Origin: Anaerolineales bacterium | GTDB taxonomy: Bacteria > Chloroflexota > Anaerolineae > JAAEKA01 | Direction: 5' to 3' | NCBI GenBank assembly: GCA_020634615.1 | Contig: JACKBI010000001.1 | Location: 620,001 to 684,000, forward strand | Length of the DNA: 64,000 nt | Shown here: one piece after another, positions 8,316-16,641 of the stretch | How the letters are laid out: every line of letters starts with the position of its first letter | How positions within the stretch are numbered: the first letter of the stretch is position 1 | Translations under genes and position numbers: made by a program | Notes under the pieces: generated by a model | Told to the model about the DNA's origin: nothing | Seen by the model: the letters and a program-made list of their open reading frames with translations, nothing else | The model's database searches: none

Positions 8316-10571
8316 ATGCACACAGAACTTGCCACCCGACTCGCCCAAATGGAAACCGATTTGCGAAATGGTACACTGGATCGAGCCGCGCTGTTCTGGC
8401 TGACTGTCTTTGCTGACGCTACGGCCAGCGCGGACTCCGTGCGCTCCGATCATTGGGTGGAGCAAGGGCTGGCAGCAGCTGCAGACATTCCCGGTCTGGA
8501 CGCAGCTAACCTCGCGCCGCGCCGCGATCTGGTCACGCGCTACAACCTGTTTCGTTTCGTTCGCCTCAAAGACGACGCCGAGTTCAGTGGCGCCTCGCTG
8601 GCCGACCTCGACTGGCAGCGCAAATACCGCGTCAGCCTGCGGCCTGAATTCGCCTGGGATCTGCCCGAGTTGCGCAGTTGGGCAGAGGCACGCTGGTCCG
8701 AGCTGGGCGGGGTTGATCCACAGTTCGCCGCGCTGGAGGCCGTGCTGGAGAAGTATGTTGGCGGCAAGAGTGCAGCTCACCCTCACCCCCAACCCCTCTC
8801 CCATGAGGGAGAGGGGAGTCAGAGTCAGACTCCCGCCCCCTCTCCCTCGGAGGGAGAGGGCTGGGGTGAGGGTGAGTCTTCGCAAGCACCCGACTCCCTC
8901 CCTCCGCGCTCCTACCTCCTGGAGATCCTCCACGACGCGCAGGCCATCTTCGGCGGCTGGCTGCCGCGGCCGGCAGTTGAGCGCATCGCGGCCGCGCTGG
9001 CCGTGCCACAGGCCGAGGTCTACGGCGTCACCGAGTTCTACGAGATGTTCTACACCGAGCCGGTGGGGCGCAAGGTCGTGCGCGTCTGTCAGGACGCGCC
9101 CTGCGGCGTGGCCGGCGCGGATGCGCTGCTGGCCGGCCTGTGCCAGCACCTCAACATCCAGTCCGGCGAGACCACCGCTGACGGTCGCACCACCGTGGAA
9201 GCCGTGCGCTGTCTGGGATTGTGCGACCGCGCGCCGGCTGTGCTGGTCAACCATGCCCGCTATGCACCCAGCGACCCGGCCGCGCCGCAGATGCTGCTGG
9301 ACGGTCCGCCGGTCGTCCCCAAGCTGCGGGTCGGCGGCCTGGTCAAGCTGGCCCTCTCCAACGTCGGCATCGTCGACCCAATCAGCCTGGAAGAGTATCG
9401 AGCGCAGGGCGGTCTGGCGGCGCTGCGCAAGGCGCTGCACGGCATGACTCCCGCGCAGGTCATGCAGGACGTCAAGGACAGCAAGCTGGTGGGTCGCGGC
9501 GGCGCAGCCTTTTCCACCGGCCTGAAGTGGCAGTTCGCCGCGGACAACCCCAAGCCGCGCTACGTCATCTGCAACGCGGACGAAAGCGAGCCGGGCGCAT
9601 TCAAAGACCGGGTGCTGATGGACGGCGACCCCTTCCGCATCGTCGAGGGGCTGATGCTGGCCTGCTACGCCGTCGAGGCTGAGCGCGGCTTCATCTACGT
9701 GCGCGGCGAGCACCGCCGCGGCTACGAACGCTTCAGCAACGCGGTCCATTGCCTGGAAGAGGCCGGCTGGCTGGGCGACGACATCCAGGGCAGCGGCTGG
9801 AGCCTGCACATCGAAGTGCGGCGCGGCGCCGGCGCCTACGTCTGCGGCGAAGAGACCGCGCTGATGGAGAGCATCGAAGGCAAGCGCGGCTTTCCGCGCC
9901 TGCGACCGCCCTTCCCGACCACCGCCGGTCTGTGGGAACGCCCCACCGTCATTAACAACGTCGAGACGCTGGCCAAGGTGCCGTCGATCATCATGCACGG
10001 GCCGCGCTGGTACAGTGCGCTGGGCACCCCTGAATCGGCCGGCACCAAGCTGTTCGCCGTCAGCGGGTCGGTGACGCGGCCGGGTGTCTACGAAGTGCCC
10101 TTCGGCGTTCCGCTGCGCCATTTGATCTACGACATGGCCGGTGGGCTGCGTGAGGGACGGCGCGTGCAGGCCATCCTGACCGGCGGCGCGGCCGGCACCT
10201 TCCTGACCGCCGAACACCTGGACACCCCGCTGACTTTCGAGGACTTCAAGAAGGTCGGCGGCACCGTCGGCGCGGGCACGGTGATGGTCTTCGACGACAG
10301 CGTGGACCTGCGCGACGTGCTGGCGCGCATCGGCGCGTTCTTCGCCCACGAGAGCTGCGGCAAGTGCTACCCTTGCCAGATGGGCACCCAGCGCCAGGCC
10401 GAGATCCTGCGCCGCATCGCCGCCGGGGATACCCGCGAAACCGACGCCGCTACGCTGATTGAGCTGGGTCAGGTCATGACCGACACCAGCATCTGCGGGC
10501 TGGGGCAGGCCGCCTCGTGGGCGATCATCGACGCGCACCGGCGCTGGCCGGCGCTGCTCACGCAGGACTGA
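8316..10571 (+). CDS. NuoE-NuoF fusion, NADH-oxidising flavoprotein (diaphorase) with extra N-terminal domain
   Basis: A 751-residue fusion. Residues 1-152 have no family I recognise. Residues ~153-187 are encoded by an inserted palindromic repeat. Residues ~190-330 are NuoE-like with a thioredoxin-fold [2Fe-2S] site (C258, C263, C299, C303). Residues ~340-750 are NuoF: NADH site GRGGAAFSTGLKW, FMN region GAGAYVCGEETALMESIEG and [4Fe-4S] ligands ESCGKCYPC plus C727. It would pass electrons from NADH to a partner such as a hydrogenase, formate dehydrogenase or ferredoxin. No partner gene is nearby. The stop codon lies inside repeat C1. The ATG at 8316 is chosen for AGGACACGACC; a further upstream ATG lies on the promoter. 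Confidence 0.88.
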   Translation: MHTELATRLAQMETDLRNGTLDRAALFWLTVFADATASADSVRSDHWVEQGLAAAADIPGLDAANLAPRRDLVTRYNLFRFVRLKDDAEFSGASLADLDWQRKYRVSLRPEFAWDLPELRSWAEARWSELGGVDPQFAALEAVLEKYVGGKSAAHPHPQPLSHEGEGSQSQTPAPSPSEGEGWGEGESSQAPDSLPPRSYLLEILHDAQAIFGGWLPRPAVERIAAALAVPQAEVYGVTEFYEMFYTEPVGRKVVRVCQDAPCGVAGADALLAGLCQHLNIQSGETTADGRTTVEAVRCLGLCDRAPAVLVNHARYAPSDPAAPQMLLDGPPVVPKLRVGGLVKLALSNVGIVDPISLEEYRAQGGLAALRKALHGMTPAQVMQDVKDSKLVGRGGAAFSTGLKWQFAADNPKPRYVICNADESEPGAFKDRVLMDGDPFRIVEGLMLACYAVEAERGFIYVRGEHRRGYERFSNAVHCLEEAGWLGDDIQGSGWSLHIEVRRGAGAYVCGEETALMESIEGKRGFPRLRPPFPTTAGLWERPTVINNVETLAKVPSIIMHGPRWYSALGTPESAGTKLFAVSGSVTRPGVYEVPFGVPLRHLIYDMAGGLREGRRVQAILTGGAAGTFLTAEHLDTPLTFEDFKKVGGTVGAGTVMVFDDSVDLRDVLARIGAFFAHESCGKCYPCQMGTQRQAEILRRIAAGDTRETDAATLIELGQVMTDTSICGLGQAASWAIIDAHRRWPALLTQD
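8776..8876. repeat. Paired-palindrome element (family H) inside the NuoEF coding sequence
   Basis: The outer arms read CTCACCCTCACCCCCAACCC and its near complement. Inside, CCCCTCTCCC-ATGA-GGGAGAGGGG and CCCTCTCCCTCGGAGGGAGAGGG are each self-complementary. The element is translated in frame as a His/Pro/Gln then Glu/Gly/Ser linker (PHPQPLSHEGEG...SEGEGWGEGE). Confidence 0.88.
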
Positions 10572-10644
10572 CAGTCCTTGTCTTGCAGCAGAGATGCAAC
10601 TGACGTTTCAACAGCTTCGTGTGTACGCCAGGACTGTCAGTCCT
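10564..10644. repeat. Paired-palindrome element, family C copy 1, overlapping the NuoEF stop
   Basis: The arms AGGACTGACAGTCCT (10564-10578) and AGGACTGTCAGTCCT (10630-10644) are inverse to each other and each is self-complementary about its middle base. The TGA of the preceding gene lies within the left arm. Its interior (CTGCTGCAAGAC on the other strand) matches copy 2 in the opposite orientation. Confidence 0.85.
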
Positions 10645-10670
10645 CTGCACGGTTCCAACGAGAAACAACC

Positions 10671-11735
10671 ATGCGAACCAAATCCCTGATCGGCAACCCG
10701 CTGCTGTTGTTTGCCTTGCTGGCGGCCGCGCTGCTGGCCGCCGAGGCCTGGATCACCGGCACGGCCGACTTCGCGGCGCATCCCGAAGTGCTGTCGCTGG
10801 CGGTGACCGCGGACATCGTTGTCGCTATCCCGCTGCTGTACTACCTGCTGGTGGTGCGGCGCAAGAGACTGCCAGTTATCACCGTCGCGCCGGTGTTCGT
10901 CCTGTCGCTGATCGTGGCCGGGAAAATCCTGCCGGCGGCGCAGCACACCTATCTCGACTACGCCGAGCTGGTGGCGCCGCTGGTGGAGCTGTCGGTGTTG
11001 GTGGTCATCGCCCTGAAGCTGCGCACCGTGGCGGGGCACTACCGCCGACTGCGTCCCAGCCACGCGTACTTTCCCGAAACGCTGGAAGCCAGCCTGCGGG
11101 CTGCCGTGCCAACCTTCCCGCCGCTGGTTGCCAGCCTGTTGACTACAGAGGTGTCGCTGATTAGCTTCGGCGTCACCGGCTGGGTGCGGCGTACGCGCCA
11201 CGCGGACGACGGTCGGCCGCGCTTCAGCTATCACCGGCAGGGCGGTTACGCGTTTGTGCTGGGATTCCTCGCGTTTCTTGTGCTGCTTGAAACCGGCGTG
11301 GCACATCTGCTGCTGGCGCGCTGGAACACGACGGTCGCCTGGATCCTGACGATCGCCAGCATCTACACGCTGATCTGGTTCTTCGGCGATTTCCATGCCA
11401 GCCGCTTCCAACCCATGGTGGCAGGCGATGACCGGCTGCACGTGCGCTCAGGAATGCGTTGGCGGGCCGACATTCCCTGGCAGCAGATCGAGGTCGTGCG
11501 CAGGGCGACCTCGGCCGACAGGAAACAACCCGATTTTCTCAACGCGGCCATCATGGGCGAGGCGCGGCTGGTGATCGTGCTGCGCGAGCCGGCCACCGTC
11601 CACGGGCTGTTGGGCCGCACGAAAGAGACCGCCCACATCGGCGTCAGCGTGGATGACGAGGCAGCGTTTCTGGCCGCGGTAAACGGCAAGCTTGCCGCCG
11701 CCGATTGCCTCACAGGATTGAGTGCATTACAATGA
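10671..11735 (+). CDS. Polytopic membrane protein of unknown function
   Basis: A 354-residue protein with about six hydrophobic helices in residues ~8-245 and a soluble C-terminal part (~250-354) containing DRLHVRSGMRWRADIPW and LVIVLREPATVHG. That part is compatible with a small PH-like beta domain, but this is uncertain. The start is the first ATG after repeat C1, with only a weak GAGA-type ribosome site. I do not recognise the family. The position after the NuoEF gene, across a repeat element, gives no functional hint. Confidence 0.7.
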   Translation: MRTKSLIGNPLLLFALLAAALLAAEAWITGTADFAAHPEVLSLAVTADIVVAIPLLYYLLVVRRKRLPVITVAPVFVLSLIVAGKILPAAQHTYLDYAELVAPLVELSVLVVIALKLRTVAGHYRRLRPSHAYFPETLEASLRAAVPTFPPLVASLLTTEVSLISFGVTGWVRRTRHADDGRPRFSYHRQGGYAFVLGFLAFLVLLETGVAHLLLARWNTTVAWILTIASIYTLIWFFGDFHASRFQPMVAGDDRLHVRSGMRWRADIPWQQIEVVRRATSADRKQPDFLNAAIMGEARLVIVLREPATVHGLLGRTKETAHIGVSVDDEAAFLAAVNGKLAAADCLTGLSALQ

Positions 11736-11787
11736 CGAGCAGAAGCTGTCTCGCCTCCGGCCGAGCAAGAACGGCCAGGAGTCACAT

Positions 11788-12699
11788 ATGACACATGACC
11801 CAATCGAGATCAATCCGGGAATTATGTGTGGCAAACCGGTGATCAAAGGAACCCGTATCACTGTAGAACAGATTCTGCGCAAACCGTCAGGCGGCATGAC
11901 AGTCAACGAGATCATTGCGGATCATCCTCATCTGATACGAGACGACATCCACGCAACTTTGACCTTTGCTGCACACAACCCGGGGGTTGGAAGACACAGT
12001 TCATTGACTCAATACTTTCCTGCCGTCGTCATCTTCGACATGGACGGCCTGATGTTCGACAGCGAGCGGCTGGTACTCCACACCTGGACACGCGCGATGG
12101 CTGATTTCGGATATCAAGCGTCCGAGGAGGTATTCCAGCGTTCGGTCGGCCAGACCATGGAACGCACCAACCAGGTGTTGCGCGAGGAGTACGGCGCCGA
12201 TTTCCTGCTGGACGAGACCAACCAGCGCACCAGCGAGTACTACTGGCAAGCGATCGACCAGCAGGGCGCGCCGCTCAAGCCCGGCCTGCTGGCGCTACTG
12301 GATTTCCTCGACGAACAGGATATGAAACGCGCGGTCGCCAGTTCGTCCGACCGGCGCAACATCGACCGGATGCTCGCGTCCGCGGGACTAACGGGCCGAT
12401 TCGCAGCCACGATGGCCGGGGACGAGGTGCAGCGCGGCAAGCCCGCGCCTGACATTTTCCTGCGCGCCGCCGGTCTGCTGAACGTGGCGCCTGACCGCTG
12501 TCTCGTGCTCGAAGACTCGGAAGCGGGGACACGCGCCGCAGCCGCCGCAGGCATGACCTGCATCATTGTGCCCGACCTGATAGAACCCAACCCTGAGGTG
12601 GCCGCTCTGGCCGCGGCGGTGCTGCCCGATCTGTATGCTGTCCGCGAGTGGCTGAAGGCAGGACTGGCAGTCCTGGATTCACAAGAAAGTCGCGCATGA
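11788..12699 (+). CDS. DUF433 (antitoxin-like) domain fused to a HAD-superfamily phosphatase
   Basis: The 303-residue frame starts at an ATG behind CCAGGAG. Residues ~5-58 are DUF433 (INPGIMCGKPVIKGTRITVE, then EIIADHPHL), a HTH-like domain usually seen as a stand-alone antitoxin. From residue ~75 follows a beta-phosphoglucomutase-like HAD hydrolase: motif I VIFDMDGLMFDSE, motif II ASSSDRRN, motif III Lys in RGKPAPDIFL, motif IV VLEDSEAGTRAA. No stop lies between them. A TTG near 12004 preceded by GGAAG could start the HAD part alone. The last residues (AGLAVLDSQ) are encoded by repeat C2. Confidence 0.8.
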   Translation: MTHDPIEINPGIMCGKPVIKGTRITVEQILRKPSGGMTVNEIIADHPHLIRDDIHATLTFAAHNPGVGRHSSLTQYFPAVVIFDMDGLMFDSERLVLHTWTRAMADFGYQASEEVFQRSVGQTMERTNQVLREEYGADFLLDETNQRTSEYYWQAIDQQGAPLKPGLLALLDFLDEQDMKRAVASSSDRRNIDRMLASAGLTGRFAATMAGDEVQRGKPAPDIFLRAAGLLNVAPDRCLVLEDSEAGTRAAAAAGMTCIIVPDLIEPNPEVAALAAAVLPDLYAVREWLKAGLAVLDSQESRA

Positions 12700-12740
12700 C
12701 GTTGCAACAGGTCTGCTGCAAGACCAGGACTGCCAGTCCT
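12660..12740. repeat. Paired-palindrome element, family C copy 2, overlapping a gene 3' end
   Basis: The arms AGGACTGGCAGTCCT (12660-12674) and AGGACTGCCAGTCCT (12726-12740) are each palindromic about the middle base and inverse to each other. The 81-bp element contains the last ~13 codons and stop of the DUF433-HAD gene. It is in the opposite orientation to copy 1. Confidence 0.85.
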
Positions 12741-12757
12741 ACGCGCTGACAACCACG

Positions 12758-13648
12758 ATGAATACACGCAATCCGCAGATTCGCATATTGACGCCGGGCT
12801 ACGAGGCGCTGCTGGAGCGCTTCCTGCTGCCCCGCAAGGAGTCCTCGCTGTTCCTGTTGAGCAACCTGCGCAGGGCCGGGCTATCTGACCACGGTCAACG
12901 AGGGCAGGGGACCTATTTCGCAGCGCTGGAGGATGGCGAGGTCGTGGCGGTTGTCGGCCACTTCTGGAACGGCAACATCATCGTTCAGGCGCCGGAGTAC
13001 GCAGCGGCGTTGACAGCCGCGGCACGGCGCGCGACGGGCCGACCGCTGGCGCGTCTGCTGGGGCCGGCCGATCAGGTTGAAAGCGCGCTGCGAGCGTTGC
13101 CAGTCCAATCGCTTGAGTTTGACGCGAGGGAGATCCTGTACGGGCTGTATCTGGAAAACATGGCCGTGCCCGTTCCGTTGCAGGCCGGCCAGGTGCGCGC
13201 CCGTGTCGTCCAGCGTCGCGACGCCGCGACGGTTGCCGACTGGCGAGCCGCGATGAGCATCGAGCAGTTCCATGAGGAGGACACGCCGGAACTGCGGGCT
13301 AATGCGGCCGAGTCAGTTGAGAACAGCCTGAGATCGGGCCGCCGCTGGGTGCTGGAGGACGCCAACGGGCAGCTTGTGTCGATGTGTGACTTCAACGCTG
13401 AGCTGGCGGAGGTGGTGCAGGTCGGTGGAGTTTTCACGCCGCCGGAAAGGCGGCGGCGCGGCTACGCACGGGCCGTGGTGGCCGCAGCGCTGATGGACGC
13501 CCGCGCCGAGGGCGTGACAGACGCCATCCTGTTTACCGAAGAGACCAACACACCGGCGCGCAAGGCATACGAGGCGCTGGGGTTCCAGGCTATCGGCGAC
13601 TACCGCATCACCCGAGCCGACCTGCCGCCCGTCGGGGACATGCCATGA
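12758..13648 (+). CDS. GNAT-family N-acetyltransferase
   Basis: A 296-residue protein. The C-terminal half (~150-290) has the GNAT core: a beta-strand VQVGGVFTPPERRRRGYAR with the acetyl-CoA pyrophosphate loop (RRRGYAR), and NTPARKAYEALGFQ at the end. The N-terminal half looks like a diverged, non-catalytic GNAT-like domain, as in DUF4081 proteins. No clear ribosome site precedes the ATG, which follows repeat C2 by 17 bases. Its stop overlaps the start of the next gene (ATGA). The substrate is unknown. Confidence 0.8.
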   Translation: MNTRNPQIRILTPGYEALLERFLLPRKESSLFLLSNLRRAGLSDHGQRGQGTYFAALEDGEVVAVVGHFWNGNIIVQAPEYAAALTAAARRATGRPLARLLGPADQVESALRALPVQSLEFDAREILYGLYLENMAVPVPLQAGQVRARVVQRRDAATVADWRAAMSIEQFHEEDTPELRANAAESVENSLRSGRRWVLEDANGQLVSMCDFNAELAEVVQVGGVFTPPERRRRGYARAVVAAALMDARAEGVTDAILFTEETNTPARKAYEALGFQAIGDYRITRADLPPVGDMP

Positions 13649-14538
13649 GACGCGGCGCATTGATGGCCGGCGGCGCGTATGTGATCTGGGGGCTGCTGCC
13701 GATCTACTGGAAGGCGCTGGCCACCGTCTCGCCGGGCGAGATTCTGGTGCATCGCATCCTCTGGTCGGTGGTGGTCTGCCTGGCGCTGCTCGCGCTGCGC
13801 AGGAACTGGGGATGGCTACGCGATGGGCTGCGCCACCCGGCCGCGTTTCGCGTATCACTGGTCACCGCGCTGCTGCTGGCGGTCAACTGGCTGGTCTACA
13901 TCTGGGCTGCCAACAGTGGCCATCTGGTGGAGGCCAGCCTGGGCTACTTCATCACCCCGCTGATCAACGTCCTGCTGGGCACGGTAATCCTGCACGAGCG
14001 GCTGCGCGCCGGCCAACTGGCTGCAATTTTGGTAGCGACGCTGGGTGTGATCTACCTGATCGTCAACGCCGGCGGCCTGCTGTGGATTTCGTTCACGCTG
14101 GCGCTGACCTTTGGCATCTACGGCCTGCTGCGCAAGACTTCCAAGCTGGGGTCGCTGGAGGGCCTCAGCATCGAGATGATGATCCTTACCCTGCCGGCTG
14201 CGGCGTTTCTGCTGTTTTTAGCCGGCCAGGGCCAGTCGGCTTTTGCCACACAAAGCTTGAGCGTGACGTTGTTGCTGGCGCTGACCGGCGTGGTAACCGC
14301 CGGGCCGCTGCTGCTGTTCGCCGCCGGCGCGCGGTTGGTGCCGCTGACAACGCTGGGCGTGCTGCAATACCTTGCGCCGACCTTGCAGTTCCTGATCGGC
14401 GTGCTGATCTACGGCGAGGCATTTTCCCACACGCGGCTGATCGGCTTCGGCATCATCTGGATCGCGCTGGCAATCTACACAGCCGAGGGGTTCGCCATGC
14501 GCCGGCGGCAGCGACAATTGTTGGCAACTGTCAGTTGA
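13645..14538 (+). CDS. rarD: RarD-like EamA-family transporter
   Basis: A 297-residue inner-membrane protein with ten hydrophobic helices. The start GAYVIWGLLPIYWKAL and the following PGEILVHRILWSVV are characteristic of RarD (chloramphenicol-sensitive protein), a branch of the EamA drug/metabolite transporters. The start ATG overlaps the GNAT stop by four bases, indicating translational coupling. The transported compound is not known for the family. Confidence 0.87.
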   Translation: MRRGALMAGGAYVIWGLLPIYWKALATVSPGEILVHRILWSVVVCLALLALRRNWGWLRDGLRHPAAFRVSLVTALLLAVNWLVYIWAANSGHLVEASLGYFITPLINVLLGTVILHERLRAGQLAAILVATLGVIYLIVNAGGLLWISFTLALTFGIYGLLRKTSKLGSLEGLSIEMMILTLPAAAFLLFLAGQGQSAFATQSLSVTLLLALTGVVTAGPLLLFAAGARLVPLTTLGVLQYLAPTLQFLIGVLIYGEAFSHTRLIGFGIIWIALAIYTAEGFAMRRRQRQLLATVS

Positions 14539-14563
14539 AAGCACGGTCGAAAGGTCGCGCCCA

Positions 14564-14646
14564 GACTTCGGAAGTCGCCGGTCAACACTGGGCATCTTGT
14601 GACCGTTGAAGACCTGTTCTTGCATCAGCTGGCGACTTCCGAAGTC
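14564..14646. repeat. Paired-palindrome element, family A copy 2
   Basis: Perfect 16-nt inverted arms GACTTCGGAAGTCGCC (14564-14579) and GGCGACTTCCGAAGTC (14631-14646), with a 51-nt unconserved interior. Confidence 0.88.
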
Positions 14647-14685
14647 CAAATGACAGCCTCTTCGAGAGTAGAAAGGAACAACCAC

Positions 14686-14895
14686 ATGGACGACTCAAGT
14701 CGCTCAGACATTCGCAGCCTGCTGAAAGCCTTTGGAATCCAGGCTGACGAGGCCATCGTTGCACACATCGCGCGCAATCCCGGCGCCACACCGCTGCAAA
14801 TCGCGTTGCAGTTGACAGACCTCACCGACTACGGCGACACGCAGCCCGATCAGCCGCTGGAACTAAGGGTCGAGGGCGCCGTTCGCAGGTCATGA
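14686..14895 (+). CDS. Small protein of unknown function
   Basis: A 69-residue ORF (MDDSSRSDIRSLLKAFGIQA, then ADEAIVAHIARNPGATPLQI). The ATG lies eight bases after AAAGGA, and the length and codon use suit a real gene. The middle looks like a short helical, winged-helix-like segment, with no firm family match. It ends four bases past an ATG in the next frame and lies 54 bp before the toroid gene, so they may be co-transcribed. Confidence 0.55.
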   Translation: MDDSSRSDIRSLLKAFGIQADEAIVAHIARNPGATPLQIALQLTDLTDYGDTQPDQPLELRVEGAVRRS

Positions 14896-14948
14896 GCCGG
14901 GTGCGTTTCGATGACAGGAAGACTTCCCTGTCCGAAGGAGAAGGAAAG

Positions 14949-15863
14949 ATGAACCTATCCGCAGATGGCGCGTCCGCCGCCCGGAGATTTCTCGTTCAGC
15001 ACGGCCGGCCGCTGGAGCAGGCGCTCTACGCCTTTCACTTCGAGCGTGGGCCGGCGGATGCCGTTCTTGATGCCTTGACCCCGTATCAAAACTCGGACGG
15101 CGGCTTCGGCCACGGCCTGGAACCGGACCTGCAACTGGCCGACTCCTCAGCCATCGTCACCACAGTGGGCTTGCAGCACCTGCGCGACGTCAAGGCCGGC
15201 GCAGACAACCCGTTGGTGCAGCGTGCCATCGCCTACCTGCTGACGACCTACGACCCATCGATCCAGACGTGGCAGATCATCCCCGCCAACGTGGACGATG
15301 CGCCGCACGCGCCCTGGTGGGCTTATGACGACGAGCTGTCGCACCGCTGGCATGGCTTCCTGGCCAATCCACGCGCCGAGATCGTCGGTTACCTGGTCGA
15401 ATACGCGGCGCTGGTACCACCTGAGTTGCTGACGGAACTGGGCGCTGCGGTAGTTGCTCACCTGGAGGCCAATCCGCAGCCGGAGATGCACGACCTGCTC
15501 TGCTACATCAGACTGGTTGAGACTGAAGCATTGCCGGGCGCGCTGCGCGAGCGGATGCTGCCCCTGCTGTCAGCCGTGATCGACGAGACCGTTGCGCGCG
15601 ACGCGAGCGCGTGGGCCGAATACGGCCTGCAACCGCTGACTGTGGTCAGTTCCCCTGAATCGCCCTTTGCCGGCCTGCTGGCCGATGCGCTGCCTGCCAA
15701 CCTGGACTATCTGGTGCAGCAGCAGGGCGAAGATGGCGCGTGGGCGCCGAACTGGTCATGGTTTGGATTGTATGACGAGGCGTGGCCGGCTTCTGAACGA
15801 GCCTGGAAAGGCGTGCTGACAGTCAAGGCGCTGCGGCAATTGCGCGCCTTTGGCAGGCTCTAG
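14949..15863 (+). CDS. Terpene-cyclase/prenyltransferase-like alpha/alpha-toroid protein
   Basis: A 304-residue protein with repeated helical units of the squalene-cyclase/prenyltransferase toroid fold, e.g. LTPYQNSDGGFGHGLEPD (a QW-like motif) and a second LVQQQGEDGAWAPNWSW. The DxDD cyclase motif is not seen, so catalysis is doubtful. Stand-alone proteins of this kind are common and uncharacterised. The start at 14949 is preferred over 14892 because GAAGGAGAAGGAAAG precedes it. Confidence 0.78.
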   Translation: MNLSADGASAARRFLVQHGRPLEQALYAFHFERGPADAVLDALTPYQNSDGGFGHGLEPDLQLADSSAIVTTVGLQHLRDVKAGADNPLVQRAIAYLLTTYDPSIQTWQIIPANVDDAPHAPWWAYDDELSHRWHGFLANPRAEIVGYLVEYAALVPPELLTELGAAVVAHLEANPQPEMHDLLCYIRLVETEALPGALRERMLPLLSAVIDETVARDASAWAEYGLQPLTVVSSPESPFAGLLADALPANLDYLVQQQGEDGAWAPNWSWFGLYDEAWPASERAWKGVLTVKALRQLRAFGRL

Positions 15864-15880
15864 CTCCGCTTCCTCCGCTT

Positions 15881-15960
15881 ACTCGTACTTGTCCTCGTAC
15901 TCGTACTCGTTTGGTGCTGAGCCTCGGAAGAGTACGAGTAGGAGTAGGAGTACGAGTACG
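15881..15960. repeat. ACTCGTAC-rich inverted repeat, family B copy 1
   Basis: The left arm (15881-15910), built from ACTCGTAC/TCGTCCTCG units, pairs with a right arm (15931-15960) of GAGTACGAG/TAGGAG units. The interior is ~20 nt. Similar elements lie at 17581-17640 and 45191-45267. It lies between convergent genes and could also terminate transcription. Confidence 0.8.
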
Positions 15961-15974
15961 AAGTGGCTGTGACG

Positions 15975-16406
15975 TTAGAGGCGACGGGCGAGGAACTGCG
16001 CCAGCATACTCACGAGGAAGAGCGCGACACTGGCTGCGATCAACGGCAAGTTGTGATTGACTGCGCTGGAAGCGATGAGCATTACTGCCAATATGCGTAC
16101 AAAGGGGGATTGCAGAGCTGTCAACACCCTCTCGAGCAGGGACGCCGGACCAACCTCGTAGCCCAAGGCGTTGAGCTTTTGCCGCAACTCCTGGTCAGAC
16201 GGTTCAGTCAGTGTGCTGCCGTCGGGAAACACCAGAGTCGGTACGCTCGCGTTGCCGTTGTTGATCTCCATAACCCGATGGCGGGAGGTCGCATCAAACG
16301 AGATGTTGACGTACTCGAACGGCGCGCGGGCGCGTTGCAACGTCTGGCGCACGGGCGGCACCATGGGACAGACGGTACTGCCGTAGAAAATGATTGGTTC
16401 GGTCAT
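15975..16406 (-). CDS. Glutaredoxin-like protein with C-terminal membrane helices
   Basis: A 143-residue protein. Residues 1-80 form a glutaredoxin-like fold (EPIIFYGSTVCPMV at the active-site position, then ASVPTLVFPDGS with the cis-Pro and TLTEPSDQEL). The active site has a single Cys (CPMV instead of CxxC), so it is at best monothiol. Residues ~100-140 are two hydrophobic helices, anchoring it in the membrane. The start at 16406 is the ATG that begins the fold; the longer frame to 16436 is less likely. Confidence 0.78.
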   Translation of the reverse strand: MTEPIIFYGSTVCPMVPPVRQTLQRARAPFEYVNISFDATSRHRVMEINNGNASVPTLVFPDGSTLTEPSDQELRQKLNALGYEVGPASLLERVLTALQSPFVRILAVMLIASSAVNHNLPLIAASVALFLVSMLAQFLARRL

Positions 16407-16497
16407 GATGGCTTTCTGCGATGTGTCACGCATCAAGGACGCGTTCGAAGCATCCGTTCATACGAACTATGCCACAACATCTTGTCAGATCGCAAAA

Positions 16498-16532
16498 ACA
16501 GCCACCGCTCGGTCCACAAGAGCGGTGGCTGT
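16498..16532. terminator. Strong hairpin, terminator-like
   Basis: A 13-bp stem ACAGCCACCGCTC and its complement, with a 9-nt loop. The A-run on the left would be the U-run for minus-strand transcripts, so transcription ending upstream of the glutaredoxin-like gene is possible. Confidence 0.65.
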
Positions 16533-16641
16533 TAGATTCGAAGCGAGCGGCGGGCTCTCCGGCTGATAGAATGCAACCGACGTCTTCCCGGCGTTTCGTC
16601 ACGCTTCACGCTGCGAAGGCGAAAATCCACGATTGTGAAGA

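Noticed and set aside
8121..10538. An 805-residue open frame on the minus strand opposite NuoEF
   Set aside because: Its composition is that of a GC-rich shadow frame. The plus strand carries clear NuoE/NuoF motifs throughout, and the frame has no family motif or ribosome site.
15881..15960. ACTCGTAC repeats as a CRISPR array
   Set aside because: The units are 6-8 nt in inverted arms with no spacers and no cas genes nearby.
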